From Achromobacter sp. MFA1 R4 (GTDB taxonomy: Bacteria; Pseudomonadota; Gammaproteobacteria; Burkholderiales; Burkholderiaceae_B), in contig NZ_LT707065.1 in the NCBI RefSeq assembly GCF_900156745.1, positions 2,170,001 to 2,234,000 on the forward strand: DNA of 64,000 nucleotides, given 5' to 3'. Each line of letters begins with the position of its first letter. Position 1 is the stretch's first letter. The notes beneath the pieces are model-generated. The model was not told the origin of the DNA and did no database searches. It was given only the letters and a program-made list of their open reading frames with translations. A program made the translations under genes and the position numbers. Of the stretch, positions 46,972 to 55,260 are shown one piece after another.

Positions 46972-47736
46972 ATGCACGCGGAAACTGAAGAAAGGCCCCG
47001 CCAGGTGGCGGATGAAGTGGCTGAACGCATCGAGCGCCTGATTCTGGACGGCGTGCTCAAGGCCGGCCAGGCCCTGCCGTCCGAACGGCGTCTGACAGAA
47101 AAGCTGGGTGTTTCGCGCACGGCGCTGCGCGAGGGCCTGAAGCTGCTGCGCGCGCGCGAGATCATCCATACGGCGCAGGGCAAGGGTTCGTTCGTGGCGC
47201 GCATCTCGAAGGTCGACGCGGGGCCGTTGATGCACCTGTTCAATTCGCAGCCGCGAACCCTGTACGACCTGCTGGAAGTGCGGTCGCTGCTCGAGGCCGA
47301 ATCGGCGCGGCTGGCGGCCATCCGCGGCACGGAAGCGGATTTCATCATGATCCGGCGCCGCTATGACGAGATGGTGTCGGCGCAGGGCGCGGCCACCGAC
47401 ACCGCCACGCACGCGCATCTGGACCATGCCTTCCACCTGGCCATCTGCGAAGCCTCGCACAATCCGGTTCTGGTGCACACGCTGCAATCGCTGACGGACC
47501 TGCTGCTGGGCTCGGTGTTTGCGTGCGTGAACAACCTGTACCACCGCGAACCCGAAAAGCGGCAGATCGACCGCCAGCACACGCGGCTCTTCAATGCGGT
47601 GATCGGGCGCCAGCCCGAGCAGGCGCGCAAGGCCGCGGCCGACCACGTGGACAGCGTGCGCCAGAGCCTGTCCGATATCGAACAGGAAGAGCAGCGCCTG
47701 GTGCGCGCGACGCTGCGCCTGGAAGGCTGGACGTAG
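46972..47736 (+). CDS. GntR-family (FadR subfamily) regulator, GlcC-like
   Basis: 254 residues. The winged helix is VADEVAERIERLILDGVLKAGQALPSERRLTEKLGVSRTALREGLKLLRAREII, and the C-terminal FCD domain carries a helical bundle with metal histidines (DHAFHLAICEASHNPVL, HTRLFNAVIGRQPEQARKAAADHV). It is divergent from malate synthase G and most probably controls it in response to glycolate or glyoxylate. GGAGATCGC precedes the ATG. An earlier in-frame ATG at 46915 would place site B inside the gene and is rejected. Confidence 0.87.
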   Translation: MHAETEERPRQVADEVAERIERLILDGVLKAGQALPSERRLTEKLGVSRTALREGLKLLRAREIIHTAQGKGSFVARISKVDAGPLMHLFNSQPRTLYDLLEVRSLLEAESARLAAIRGTEADFIMIRRRYDEMVSAQGAATDTATHAHLDHAFHLAICEASHNPVLVHTLQSLTDLLLGSVFACVNNLYHREPEKRQIDRQHTRLFNAVIGRQPEQARKAAADHVDSVRQSLSDIEQEEQRLVRATLRLEGWT

Positions 47737-47773
47737 CATCGCGCGGCGCGCAGCGCCTGGACTCGGTCAGCGG

Positions 47774-48892
47774 TCAGCGGTCGGCGACCGCGCAACCGGC
47801 CAGCGCCAGCGGCTTGCCCGCGTAGATGCGGCCAAAGCGGTTGCTCAACAGCGCGTCCAGGCCGATGGCTTCCTGGCCCACGAACCCCTGTTGCGGCAGC
47901 ACGCCCATGGCCACCAGATCCAGCGCCGCGCAGATGCCCGCGGCGGTCGAGAGCTGGATGGCGCTGAGGCGATGGCCGTCGACTTCCGCGCCGAACACGC
48001 GGATCGGGTAGGACTCTTCTTCCAGGCGGCCACGGCGGTAGCCGGAGGCAGACGCCTGGATGACGATCACGTCCTGTTCGGTGGTGGGAATGGCCGACTC
48101 GAAGATGTCCTTGAGCAGATCGCGGCGGTCGCGCAGCCGCAGGTCATTGAGGAGCAGCTTCATGATGCTGCAGTGGCCGGGATAGCGCACCGACTTGTAA
48201 TCCACGTTGCGCGCGCGGCCCAGCAGCGTCGCGGGCAGGGTGCCCAGGCCGCCGGAGGTGTTGAAGGCCTCGTATTCCACGCCGTCCAGCGCGAAGGTTT
48301 CGTAGCCTTCCAGGGCGGGGACGCTGGTGAGTTGGCCGTCGACGATGGCTTCGCAGGGGTTGCAGTATTCGTTGATCAGCCCTTCGGTGCTCCACGTCAG
48401 GTTGTAGCGCAGGCTGTTGGAGGGATAACGCGGCAGGGCGCCCACGCGCATGCGCAGGTCCAGCAGGGTGTCGAAACGGCGCGCCAGCGCGTTGCCGACG
48501 ATGCCGATGAAGCCCGGCGCCAGGCCGCATTGAGGCATGAGCACCGTGCTGACGCCTGTGGCCAGCGCCTGGATGGCATGGGTGCTGGCCACGTCCTCGG
48601 TCAGGTCGAAATAATGCACGCCGGCCTTCGCGCATAGGCCCGCCACCGCAATGGCGCGGTGAAACGGCAGCGCATTGACCACGGCGTAGGCGCCTTCGAT
48701 GCACCGCGCCACGCTGGCGTCGTCGCCGATCTGGCGCGTTTCGCATCCCAGCTCGGCCAGCACCGCGAGGCGCCCGGCGTCCTGGTCGGCGACCAGGACG
48801 GTGTAATCGCCGCTGCGTTCCAGCATCAGGGCGATGGCAAAGCCGATCTTGCCGGCGCCCAGCAGAACGATGGATTTGGTGTGCGTGGACAT
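47774..48892 (-). CDS. Saccharopine dehydrogenase family protein
   Basis: 372 residues. An N-terminal Rossmann fold (IVLLGAGKIGFAIALMLERSGDYTVLVADQD) is followed by the saccharopine dehydrogenase C-terminal domain (CGLAPGFIGIVGNALARRF, EAFNTSGGLGTLPATLLG). Relatives include carboxynorspermidine synthase, lysine 6-dehydrogenase and homospermidine-type enzymes. I cannot choose among them. It converges on the GntR gene with a 37-base gap. Confidence 0.8.
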   Translation of the reverse strand: MSTHTKSIVLLGAGKIGFAIALMLERSGDYTVLVADQDAGRLAVLAELGCETRQIGDDASVARCIEGAYAVVNALPFHRAIAVAGLCAKAGVHYFDLTEDVASTHAIQALATGVSTVLMPQCGLAPGFIGIVGNALARRFDTLLDLRMRVGALPRYPSNSLRYNLTWSTEGLINEYCNPCEAIVDGQLTSVPALEGYETFALDGVEYEAFNTSGGLGTLPATLLGRARNVDYKSVRYPGHCSIMKLLLNDLRLRDRRDLLKDIFESAIPTTEQDVIVIQASASGYRRGRLEEESYPIRVFGAEVDGHRLSAIQLSTAAGICAALDLVAMGVLPQQGFVGQEAIGLDALLSNRFGRIYAGKPLALAGCAVADR

Positions 48893-49029
48893 GGTGCTGC
48901 TCCTGCAATGTGAGGGAGGGAAGTGGCCTCATCCTATGCGGGAGCGCTGTCGATTTGTAGCTGCAAAAGTGTCGTAACGGCCTAAGTTGCAGGCGATATG
49001 ACCAAATCGAACGTCGAAACGTCAATGAC

Positions 49030-49060
49030 AAAGCCCTCCGGCTTGTGGCCGGAGGGCTTT
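49030..49060. terminator. Intrinsic terminator downstream of the third DUF4148 gene
   Basis: Perfect 13-base arms AAAGCCCTCCGGC (49030-49042) and GCCGGAGGGCTTT (49048-49060) with a 5-base loop, symmetric so that it can act in both directions. Confidence 0.8.
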
Positions 49061-49093
49061 GAGAGGCAAATCGCGCCCGAGCGGGCGGTGCGA

Positions 49094-49489
49094 TCAGCTG
49101 CCCATGTGGGGCGGGTAGTCCATGTTGCCGAAGGTCACCAGGCCTTCCGCCTTGGCCTGGGCCAGTTGCGATTCGACCTGGGCGCGGGTCAGCGACGTGG
49201 CGGTTGCCGACGCGGCGACGGGCGGGTAGTCCAGGTTGCCGAAGGTGACTTGGCCAGCGTTCTTGGCCTGGGCCAGGTCAGCCTGGACTTGTTGCGAGGA
49301 CAGGCTGGACTTCTGCACGATCGGGGCGGGGTAGCCTTCTTCGCCGAAGGTGTATTGGCCCGAGGCCTTGGCTTGTTGCAGTTCGGCCTGGACCTGGGCG
49401 CGGGTGGGGCCCTGGTCGGCTTCGGCGGCTTGAGCGCCAGCGGCCAGAACGGACATGGACAACATCAATGCGGTAGCAAGGGTTTTCAT
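49094..49489 (-). CDS. Periplasmic DUF4148 protein with three repeats
   Basis: 131 residues. A signal peptide (KTLATALMLSMSVLAAGAQA) is followed by three repeats: TRAQVQAELQQAKASGQYTFGEEGYPAP, SSQQVQADLAQAKNAGQVTFGNLDYPPV and TRAQVESQLAQAKAEGLVTFGNMDYPP. It is a clear but distant paralog of the pair at 41.1-41.8 kb, which have two repeats. GGAGG lies 7 bases before the ATG. The 18-base TetR operator of the other pair is absent here; a different palindrome lies about 150 bases upstream. Confidence 0.88.
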   Translation of the reverse strand: MKTLATALMLSMSVLAAGAQAAEADQGPTRAQVQAELQQAKASGQYTFGEEGYPAPIVQKSSLSSQQVQADLAQAKNAGQVTFGNLDYPPVAASATATSLTRAQVESQLAQAKAEGLVTFGNMDYPPHMGS

Positions 49490-49635
49490 GGCAGACCTCC
49501 GATGTCTTGTGAGCTTGGGATCCGAGCCGCTGGCCTGATTGCCGAGGGCTCGCTTGCTGTGTCCCGATGAGAGGCATTCTGTGCCTAAACAACCCTGGGA
49601 TAAACCCTTATTCTCAGAAAACATCTTTCCAAAAT

Positions 49636-49663
49636 CATGGCTAATCGATTTGAATTAACCATG
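49636..49663. promoter_or_regulatory. 28-base interrupted palindrome upstream of the third DUF4148 gene
   Basis: 10-base arms CATGGCTAAT (49636-49645) and ATTAACCATG (49654-49663), one mismatch, with an 8-base AT-rich spacer. Candidate regulator site in the gap between two same-strand genes. Confidence 0.4.
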
Positions 49664-49755
49664 TTGGCACCATGGGTGGCGATATTTCCACCGGGTGACA
49701 GGTCATGTTCCTGGCCGACGCGGGCCGGCCAGGCGGCGGCGCGTATCGCGCCTTT

Positions 49756-50160
49756 TCAGCGGTTCAGCTCGGCCAATGCGGCGTCGTAGTCGGCCTGGGC
49801 CTCTTGCAGCTTGCGCTGCGCCTTGTCGATCTTGTCCTGCTTGCCCTTGGCGCGCGCTTCCTTCAGTTCTTCCTGCCGCTCGGCGACTTCGGCTTGCTTT
49901 TCGCGCACCTCGGCTTCGCGCTGCGATTGCAGGCGGCTGTCGGTGCAGTTGGCCTTGGCTTCGGCCAGCGCCTTGCGCAGGCCCGCCTCGCGGCGCGAAT
50001 TGTTCTGCGCCTGGGCGGCGGCGATGTCGTTTTCGATGTGGCAGAACTTGGCCGCGCAACCGCGCAGCGCGGCGCAGTCGGAGGCGGCCTGTGCGGGCAG
50101 CGCGCCAAGCAGGGCGCACGCGGCGGCGGCGGCAGTCAGGGATTTGATCATTGCGGGCAT
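49756..50160 (-). CDS. DUF1090 (YqjC-like) periplasmic protein
   Basis: 134 residues. A signal peptide (IKSLTAAAAACALLGALPAQA) precedes DCAALRGCAAKFCHIENDI with paired cysteines, then a long charged helical region (EAEVREKQAEVAERQEELKEARAKGKQDKIDKAQRKLQEAQADY) likely to form a coiled coil. This matches the DUF1090 family, of unknown function. The start at 50160 has GGAG 7 bases upstream; an internal ATG at 50151 gives the same signal peptide. Confidence 0.8.
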   Translation of the reverse strand: MPAMIKSLTAAAAACALLGALPAQAASDCAALRGCAAKFCHIENDIAAAQAQNNSRREAGLRKALAEAKANCTDSRLQSQREAEVREKQAEVAERQEELKEARAKGKQDKIDKAQRKLQEAQADYDAALAELNR

Positions 50161-50229
50161 GCGGTGTCTCCGTGACGGTGGGGCGGAAGCCCCATCATCC
50201 CCCGAGCGCGGCAGGCCCGCAAATGCGCC

Positions 50230-51162
50230 TCAGCGGATCAGCGCGCCCGCCAGCGCGGCCACGACCAGGAGGGCGCCCAGCCACAGATTGGCGCGAAACA
50301 GCATGAAATTGCGGTCGGGGCGCTGGATGTCGAAGACCTTCAGTTGCCAGGCGAGGTGCGCGGCCACGGCCGCCATCCCCACCTGATAGGCCCACGACAA
50401 GCCCATGGCATGGCCGCCCCAGGCCCAGAGCAGCACGGTGCCCAGGTAGAACCCGCCGATCCACAGCTTGCCCTGGTCGCCAAACCGCATGGCGGTCGAG
50501 TGCAGGCCCAGGCTGCGGTCGTCGCGCACGTCCACGTAGGCGTAGATACTGTCGTACCCCACCTGCCACAGCACCGCGCCCAGCCACATGGCGATGGCGG
50601 CCAGCGGGACGTGGTTCTGCGTGTCGGACCAGGCCATCAGCATGCCCCAGTTGAAGCAGATGCCCAGCACCACCTGCGGCCAGTACGTGACGCGCTTGCA
50701 CAGGGGATAGATGAAGACGAACGGCAGCACGGCCACGGCCAGCCAGCGGCTCATGTCGTTCAGGAAAAAGAGTAGCGACCCGCAGACCAGCAACTGGCCG
50801 AGCAGGAACCAGACGGCGTTCTTCATCGTCAACTGGCCGCTCGTCAACGGACGGAAGCGCGTGCGTTCCACGTGCTTGTCGAAGTTGCGGTCGCACATGT
50901 CGTTGACGGTGCAGCCGATGCCGCGCATCAGCAGCGCGCCCAGCGAGAACACGATGAGCCGCTTGAGGTCGGGCAGGCCGCCCGCGGCCTGCACCAGCGC
51001 GGCGATGGCCGGCAGCAGGGTCAGCCAGGTGCCGATGGGCCGGTCCAGCCGGCACAGGCGGGCATAGGGCCGCCACGACTTGGGCAGCCAGCGTTCGACC
51101 CAGTCGGTGAAGACGATGTCGCTGAGATCGGTAGGGGATTGTTGCGAAGCGCTCACTGTCAC
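50230..51162 (-). CDS. ubiA: 4-hydroxybenzoate octaprenyltransferase
   Basis: About 310 residues with eight to nine membrane helices. It prenylates 4-hydroxybenzoate in ubiquinone synthesis. The two Asp-rich motifs that bind prenyl diphosphate through Mg are NDMCDRNFD and DVRDDRSLG. RPLTSGQL is conserved. The frame opens at a TTG at 51201; GTG at 51162 or 51156 is more likely, but none has a good ribosome binding site. Confidence 0.93.
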   Translation of the reverse strand: MTVSASQQSPTDLSDIVFTDWVERWLPKSWRPYARLCRLDRPIGTWLTLLPAIAALVQAAGGLPDLKRLIVFSLGALLMRGIGCTVNDMCDRNFDKHVERTRFRPLTSGQLTMKNAVWFLLGQLLVCGSLLFFLNDMSRWLAVAVLPFVFIYPLCKRVTYWPQVVLGICFNWGMLMAWSDTQNHVPLAAIAMWLGAVLWQVGYDSIYAYVDVRDDRSLGLHSTAMRFGDQGKLWIGGFYLGTVLLWAWGGHAMGLSWAYQVGMAAVAAHLAWQLKVFDIQRPDRNFMLFRANLWLGALLVVAALAGALIR

Positions 51163-51279
51163 GGTCAGGAATCGGTCGGGAAAGCCGACAGCATAAAACA
51201 ACGGCCGGGCATCGCGCCCGGCCGCAACCAGATCAGGGCCGCAGCAGGCGCCGCCGAAGCGGGCCTGCCCCGGCGGGCC

Positions 51280-52476
51280 TTATTCGGCCTTCAACAGCTT
51301 GCCGAGGATGGCGATGCCGGTGCGGATCTTGTCTTCCGGCACGGTGGCAAAGCTCAGGCGCAGCGTGTTGCGCTTGCCTTCGCCGCTGTAGAACGGCGCG
51401 CCGGGCACGAACGCGACGTTCTGGGCGATGGCCTTTTCCAGCAGCTTGGTGCTGTCGATGTGCTCGGGCAAGGTCAGCCAGATGAACATGCCGCCTTCGG
51501 GCTTGGTCCAGGTGACGGTGGCCGGGAATTCCTTCTGGATGGCGTCCAGCATGCAGCTGCCCTGGGCGCGGTAGATCTCGCGCACGTTGGGCAGGTGCTC
51601 GGCCAGGAAGCCGTCCTTGACGATCTCGTACACGGCCATCTGGGTCAGCGTGGGCGTGTGCAGGTCGGTCGCCTGCTTGGCTTGCACCAGCTTGTTGATG
51701 AGGGCGCGGCCGGCGGCGATATAGCCCAGGCGCAGGCCGGGGGCCAGCACCTTGGAGAACGTGCCCAGGCGCACGACGTTGGCGCCGTATTCCTTGGCCA
51801 GCGTGATCAGGCCGGGCTGCGGCTCGCCGGCGTAGCGCAGTTCGCCGTAGGGATCGTCCTCGACGATGGTCAGGCCCAGTTCGGCGGCGCGCTTGACCAG
51901 CGCGATGCGGCGCTCGAGGTTGAGGGTGCGGCCGGTGGGGTTCTGGAAATTGGGCAGGGCGTACAGGAAGCGCGCGCCGTCGGCCAGTTCGGGGGTGATG
52001 GCTTCGGGGATCAGGCCGCCTTCGTCGGTGGGCACCGGCACGAACTTGGGCTGGTACAGGCTGAACGATTGCAGCGCGCCCAGGTAGCTGGGGTCTTCGA
52101 CCAGCACCTTGCTGTCCTTGTCGATCAGCACCTTGCCCAGCAGGTCCAGCGCCTGCTGCGAGCCGGACACGATCAGGACCTGGTCGGGGGCGACGTCGGC
52201 GCCGGCCGCGGTCAGGTCATCGGCGACCCACTTGCGCAGCGGGGCGTAGCCTTCGGTCGGGCCGTATTGCAGGGCCGCGCGGCCGTTGGTGGACAGGACC
52301 TTGTCGAATGCTGCTCGTACCACCTCTACCGGAAAGCCGCCCGGCGCAGGCAGGCCGCCCGCGAACGAAATGACTTCAGGGCGCTCGGTGACCTTGAGGA
52401 TCTCGCGGATGGCGGAGCTGGTGAGTTGCAGGGCGCGTTCCGAAAAGGAAAACGCAGGTTCGATAGGCTTGTCCAT
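51280..52476 (-). CDS. PLP-dependent class I aminotransferase, LysN/2-aminoadipate type
   Basis: 398 residues of fold type I. The PLP lysine is Lys242 in GTFSKVLAPGLRLGY, with Asn179 in NFQNPTG and Asp208-Tyr210 in EDDPYG. The MocR/LysN-like opening FSFSERALQLTSSAIREILKVTERPEVISFAGGLP suggests 2-aminoadipate or broad aromatic/branched amino acid transamination. The frame is open for 22 more codons, but the ATG at 52476 matches relatives. Confidence 0.87.
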   Translation of the reverse strand: MDKPIEPAFSFSERALQLTSSAIREILKVTERPEVISFAGGLPAPGGFPVEVVRAAFDKVLSTNGRAALQYGPTEGYAPLRKWVADDLTAAGADVAPDQVLIVSGSQQALDLLGKVLIDKDSKVLVEDPSYLGALQSFSLYQPKFVPVPTDEGGLIPEAITPELADGARFLYALPNFQNPTGRTLNLERRIALVKRAAELGLTIVEDDPYGELRYAGEPQPGLITLAKEYGANVVRLGTFSKVLAPGLRLGYIAAGRALINKLVQAKQATDLHTPTLTQMAVYEIVKDGFLAEHLPNVREIYRAQGSCMLDAIQKEFPATVTWTKPEGGMFIWLTLPEHIDSTKLLEKAIAQNVAFVPGAPFYSGEGKRNTLRLSFATVPEDKIRTGIAILGKLLKAE

Positions 52477-52631
52477 GGAGTGCTTCTTGATCAAGAAGGG
52501 TGGGTCGGGTGATGCGTTTGACAACAAAGTATTGTCCCACACGGTAACAGCCCGACCCCTTTAATGGGCGGAACATCGGTGGAACCCCTAAAATCACCTG
52601 CATCGATAACCGCCTGTACAGTTACATTTCC

Positions 52632-53117
52632 ATGTTCGAAGCCGCTCCCATCGTCGCCGATTCCAAGGCTGCCCTGTACGCCGAACTCGCCGTCCAGGCG
52701 CGCGCCCTGCTGCAAGGCGAGCCCGACCGCATCGCCAATGCCGCCAACCTGAGCGCGCTGGCCTTCCAGGCCTTGCCCGACCTGAATTGGGTGGGCTTCT
52801 ACTTCTTCGACGGCACGGAGCTGGTGCTGGGGCCGTTCCAGGGCAAGCCCGCCTGCGTGCGCATCCCGCTGAACCGCGGGGTGTGCGGCGCGGCCGCCAG
52901 CCAGCGCCAGACGCAGCTCGTGCCGGACGTGCATGCCTTCCCCGGCCACATCGCCTGCGACGCGGCCTCGCGCTCCGAAATCGTGGTGCCGCTGGTGCAC
53001 CGGGGCGAGCTGATCGGCGTCTGGGATGTGGACAGCCCCGTGCCGGGCCGCTTCGACGAAGACGACCGCAAGGGCATGCAGGCCCTGTGCGAGGTGTTCA
53101 TGGCCACGCTGGCCTGA
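52632..53117 (+). CDS. msrC: Free methionine-(R)-sulfoxide reductase (GAF domain)
   Basis: 161 residues, one GAF domain. The three redox cysteines of the fRMsr family are present: Cys75 (KPACVRIPL), Cys85 (RGVCGAAAS) and Cys109 (HIACDAASRSEIVVP), together with the closing VWDVDSPVPGRFDEDD. It reduces free Met-R-sulfoxide with thioredoxin. Confidence 0.9.
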   Translation: MFEAAPIVADSKAALYAELAVQARALLQGEPDRIANAANLSALAFQALPDLNWVGFYFFDGTELVLGPFQGKPACVRIPLNRGVCGAAASQRQTQLVPDVHAFPGHIACDAASRSEIVVPLVHRGELIGVWDVDSPVPGRFDEDDRKGMQALCEVFMATLA

Positions 53118-53458
53118 TCCCCGGGCCGGGCCGGTCGCCTGCCCGGATTCGCTACCTCGTTGACACCGCTGCGCGCGCCCGGTAGATTTCCGCAACCGTC
53201 GCCTCATCGCGCTTCGCCATTTCATGATTCCTCAGGCCCACCAGACTGCTGCACGTATCCGCGCCCTTGGCGTGGTGCTGGCTGCCGCCGGCCTGAAATC
53301 CAAAAAACAGCCGCTCATCTGACCGGAGCATGCTGTTCCGTCAGATGGGCGACGGAACAGCGGCCTCCTGGCGGCGCGTTTGCGCCTCCGCGCGCACCCC
53401 CTGACATCCCGAGCACTTCTGTACGGTCCCACCACGGTCCTACCGAAGGAGTGTTCTC
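53118..53458. other. 341-base gap before the DapA-family gene
   Basis: No convincing gene. A 32-codon frame at 53224-53322 lacks a ribosome binding site. The region contains two overlapping hairpins (see 53316-53361) and the AAGGAG site of the next gene. Confidence 0.5.
53316..53361 (+). promoter_or_regulatory. Two mutually exclusive hairpins upstream of the DapA-family gene
   Basis: Hairpin A pairs CATCTGAC (53316-53323) with GTCAGATG (53340-53347). Hairpin B pairs GCTGTTCCGTC (53332-53342) with GACGGAACAGC (53351-53361). They share bases 53340-53342 and cannot fully form together, as in attenuators or riboswitch expression platforms. No T-run follows B. Confidence 0.4.
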
Positions 53459-54373
53459 ATGCAATCACATCAATCTCTGTTCCAGGGCGTCTGGGTGCCG
53501 CTGGTCACGCCGTTTTCGGGCGGCGCGGTCGACGGCGGGGCCCTGCGCCGCCTCGTGCGGCACTACGCGGCCGCAGGCGTGGACGGGCTGGTCGTGTGCG
53601 GCAGCACCGGCGAGGCCGCCTCCCTGGATGACGCCGAGCAGCTTGCCGTGCTGGACGCGGTGCTGGCCGAAGCGGGCAGCCTGCCCATCGTCATGGGCCT
53701 GGCAGGCAATCACCAGGGACACGTGCTGCAGCGGCTGTCGGCGTTCGGCACCCGGCCGCTGGCCGGCATCCTGGCGCCTGCGCCGTACTACGTGCGCGCC
53801 GGCCAGGAAGGCGCGGCCGCGTACTTCCGCTGCCTGGCCGACGCCTCGCGCTTTCCGCTGGTGCTCTACGACATTCCCTACCGCACCGGCACCACGCTGG
53901 ACACGTCGACCCTGCTGGCGCTGGCCGCGCATCCCAACATCGCCGCGATCAAGGACTGCGGCGGCTCCCTGGAAAAGACGGTGGCGCTGATCGCCGACGG
54001 CCAGATGAACGTGCTGGCCGGCGAGGACCTGCAATCGCTTTCTGTGCTGTGCCTGGGCGGAACCGGCATGATCGCGGCCGCCGCGCACCTGCGCCCCGAC
54101 CTCTTCGTGGCCATGCACCGCGCGGTGCGGGACCAGCGGCTGGACGAGGCCAGGGCGCTGTTCCACGCGCTGTCGCCGGTGATCCAGCGGGTGTTCGCCG
54201 AGCCCAACCCGGGACCGCTGAAGGCGCAACTGGCGCGCCAGGGGCTGCTGTCGAACGAGCTGCGCTTGCCGATGCTGCCGGCCAGCGCGGCGCTCGCAGA
54301 GCGGCTGGAGGCGGCCGTCACGGCGCTCGATTGCCAGTTTCCCGTGGCGGGAGCGACCCTGCGCGCGGCGTGA
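53459..54373 (+). CDS. DapA/N-acetylneuraminate lyase family aldolase
   Basis: 304 residues of the class I aldolase barrel. The Schiff-base lysine is Lys165 in IAAIKDCGG, with GSTGE (48-52), Tyr137 and Arg142 in YDIPYRTG. These are the residues of 4-hydroxy-tetrahydrodipicolinate synthase, including the arginine-type substrate contact, so a DapA role is possible. Being a solitary gene away from other lysine genes, it may instead be one of the catabolic DapA paralogs common in this group. AAGGAGTGTTCTC precedes the ATG. Confidence 0.85.
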   Translation: MQSHQSLFQGVWVPLVTPFSGGAVDGGALRRLVRHYAAAGVDGLVVCGSTGEAASLDDAEQLAVLDAVLAEAGSLPIVMGLAGNHQGHVLQRLSAFGTRPLAGILAPAPYYVRAGQEGAAAYFRCLADASRFPLVLYDIPYRTGTTLDTSTLLALAAHPNIAAIKDCGGSLEKTVALIADGQMNVLAGEDLQSLSVLCLGGTGMIAAAAHLRPDLFVAMHRAVRDQRLDEARALFHALSPVIQRVFAEPNPGPLKAQLARQGLLSNELRLPMLPASAALAERLEAAVTALDCQFPVAGATLRAA

Positions 54374-54378
54374 GCGCT

Positions 54379-54424
54379 TTGTGGCGTCCGGATTCAATTG
54401 GTAATAATTGACTCGCCCGGACGC
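54379..54424 (+). promoter_or_regulatory. Promoter with inverted repeat before the lipid operon
   Basis: TTGTGG at 54379-54384, a 17-base spacer and TAATAA at 54402-54407. Perfect 8-base arms GCGTCCGG (54384-54391) and CCGGACGC (54417-54424) flank the -10, so a regulator could bind across it, or the arms could form a hairpin ending the upstream transcript. Confidence 0.45.
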
Positions 54425-54474
54425 TGACGGATTGCTTATCATGCGGCCATTCTTCAGGGTGAAACAAAACCTTC

Positions 54475-55260
54475 ATGGGTCAAGCTTTCGAAGCCTTGTC
54501 CGCCTGGCAGGTGATGCTGGCGGGGCTGCTGTTCTTTGGCGGCATCTACCTGGTCTTTGGCGCGGCCACCTGGCTGTTGACCCGGCATGTCCTGCCGGCG
54601 CTCGGCCTGGGCCGCCCGCTCGACCCGCGTCCGCTGGCGCCGGGCCAGTTGCGGCGCGAGTTCGCGCAGTCCGGCTTGTCGATCCTGCTGTTCGGCACCG
54701 GCATGATCTTCCCGTGGGGCCTGCTGCAACTGGGTTGGGCGCGCCTGGACCCGGACGCGAGCGGGTTGCAGATCGTGCTGGAAATCCTGGCGCTGGTAGC
54801 CTGGAACGACGTGCATTTCTGGATCAACCACCGCCTGCTGCACACGCGGCTGCTGCGCCGTTTTCACCTGCCGCACCACCGCTCCGTCGTCACCACGCCG
54901 TTTTCGACCTACAGCTTTCATCCCATCGAGGCGCTGATGCTGGGCAACGTGATCCTGCTGCCCATGGTGGTGCACGACTTCAGCTTCTGGTCGCTGGCGT
55001 CGGTGCCGATCTTCAGCCTGTTCTTCAATTGCATCGGGCACGCCAATTACGACTTTTTCCCCAAAGTGTCGTACGCGCACTGGTTCGCCGCCAGCCGGCG
55101 GCATCATCTGCACCACGCCTGCTACAACGGCAATTACGGCTTCCAGTTCACCTTCATGGATCGCCTGTTCCGCACGCGGCTGGGCGCGCAGGCGGCGGAG
55201 CGCCAGCTTGACGCCTACCGGCAGCGCGAGCCGGGCGCCGGCCAGCGGGGCAACGCATAG
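54475..55260 (+). CDS. Sterol desaturase/fatty acid hydroxylase superfamily membrane enzyme
   Basis: 261 residues with four or so membrane helices and the His-rich di-iron motifs of the superfamily: HFWINHRLLH, HLPHHRS and RRHHLHHACYNGNYG. Such enzymes hydroxylate or desaturate lipid chains with O2. It is the first gene of a four-gene operon; its stop TAG shares its last base with the GTG of the next gene. Confidence 0.87.
   Translation: MGQAFEALSAWQVMLAGLLFFGGIYLVFGAATWLLTRHVLPALGLGRPLDPRPLAPGQLRREFAQSGLSILLFGTGMIFPWGLLQLGWARLDPDASGLQIVLEILALVAWNDVHFWINHRLLHTRLLRRFHLPHHRSVVTTPFSTYSFHPIEALMLGNVILLPMVVHDFSFWSLASVPIFSLFFNCIGHANYDFFPKVSYAHWFAASRRHHLHHACYNGNYGFQFTFMDRLFRTRLGAQAAERQLDAYRQREPGAGQRGNA

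Noticed and set aside
46787..47041. Small plus-strand frame overlapping the malate synthase/GntR gap
   Set aside because: It lacks a ribosome binding site, crosses the operator sites and runs out of frame into the GntR gene.
53224..53322. 32-codon frame before the DapA-family gene
   Set aside because: No ribosome binding site and no recognisable features; more likely untranslated leader.
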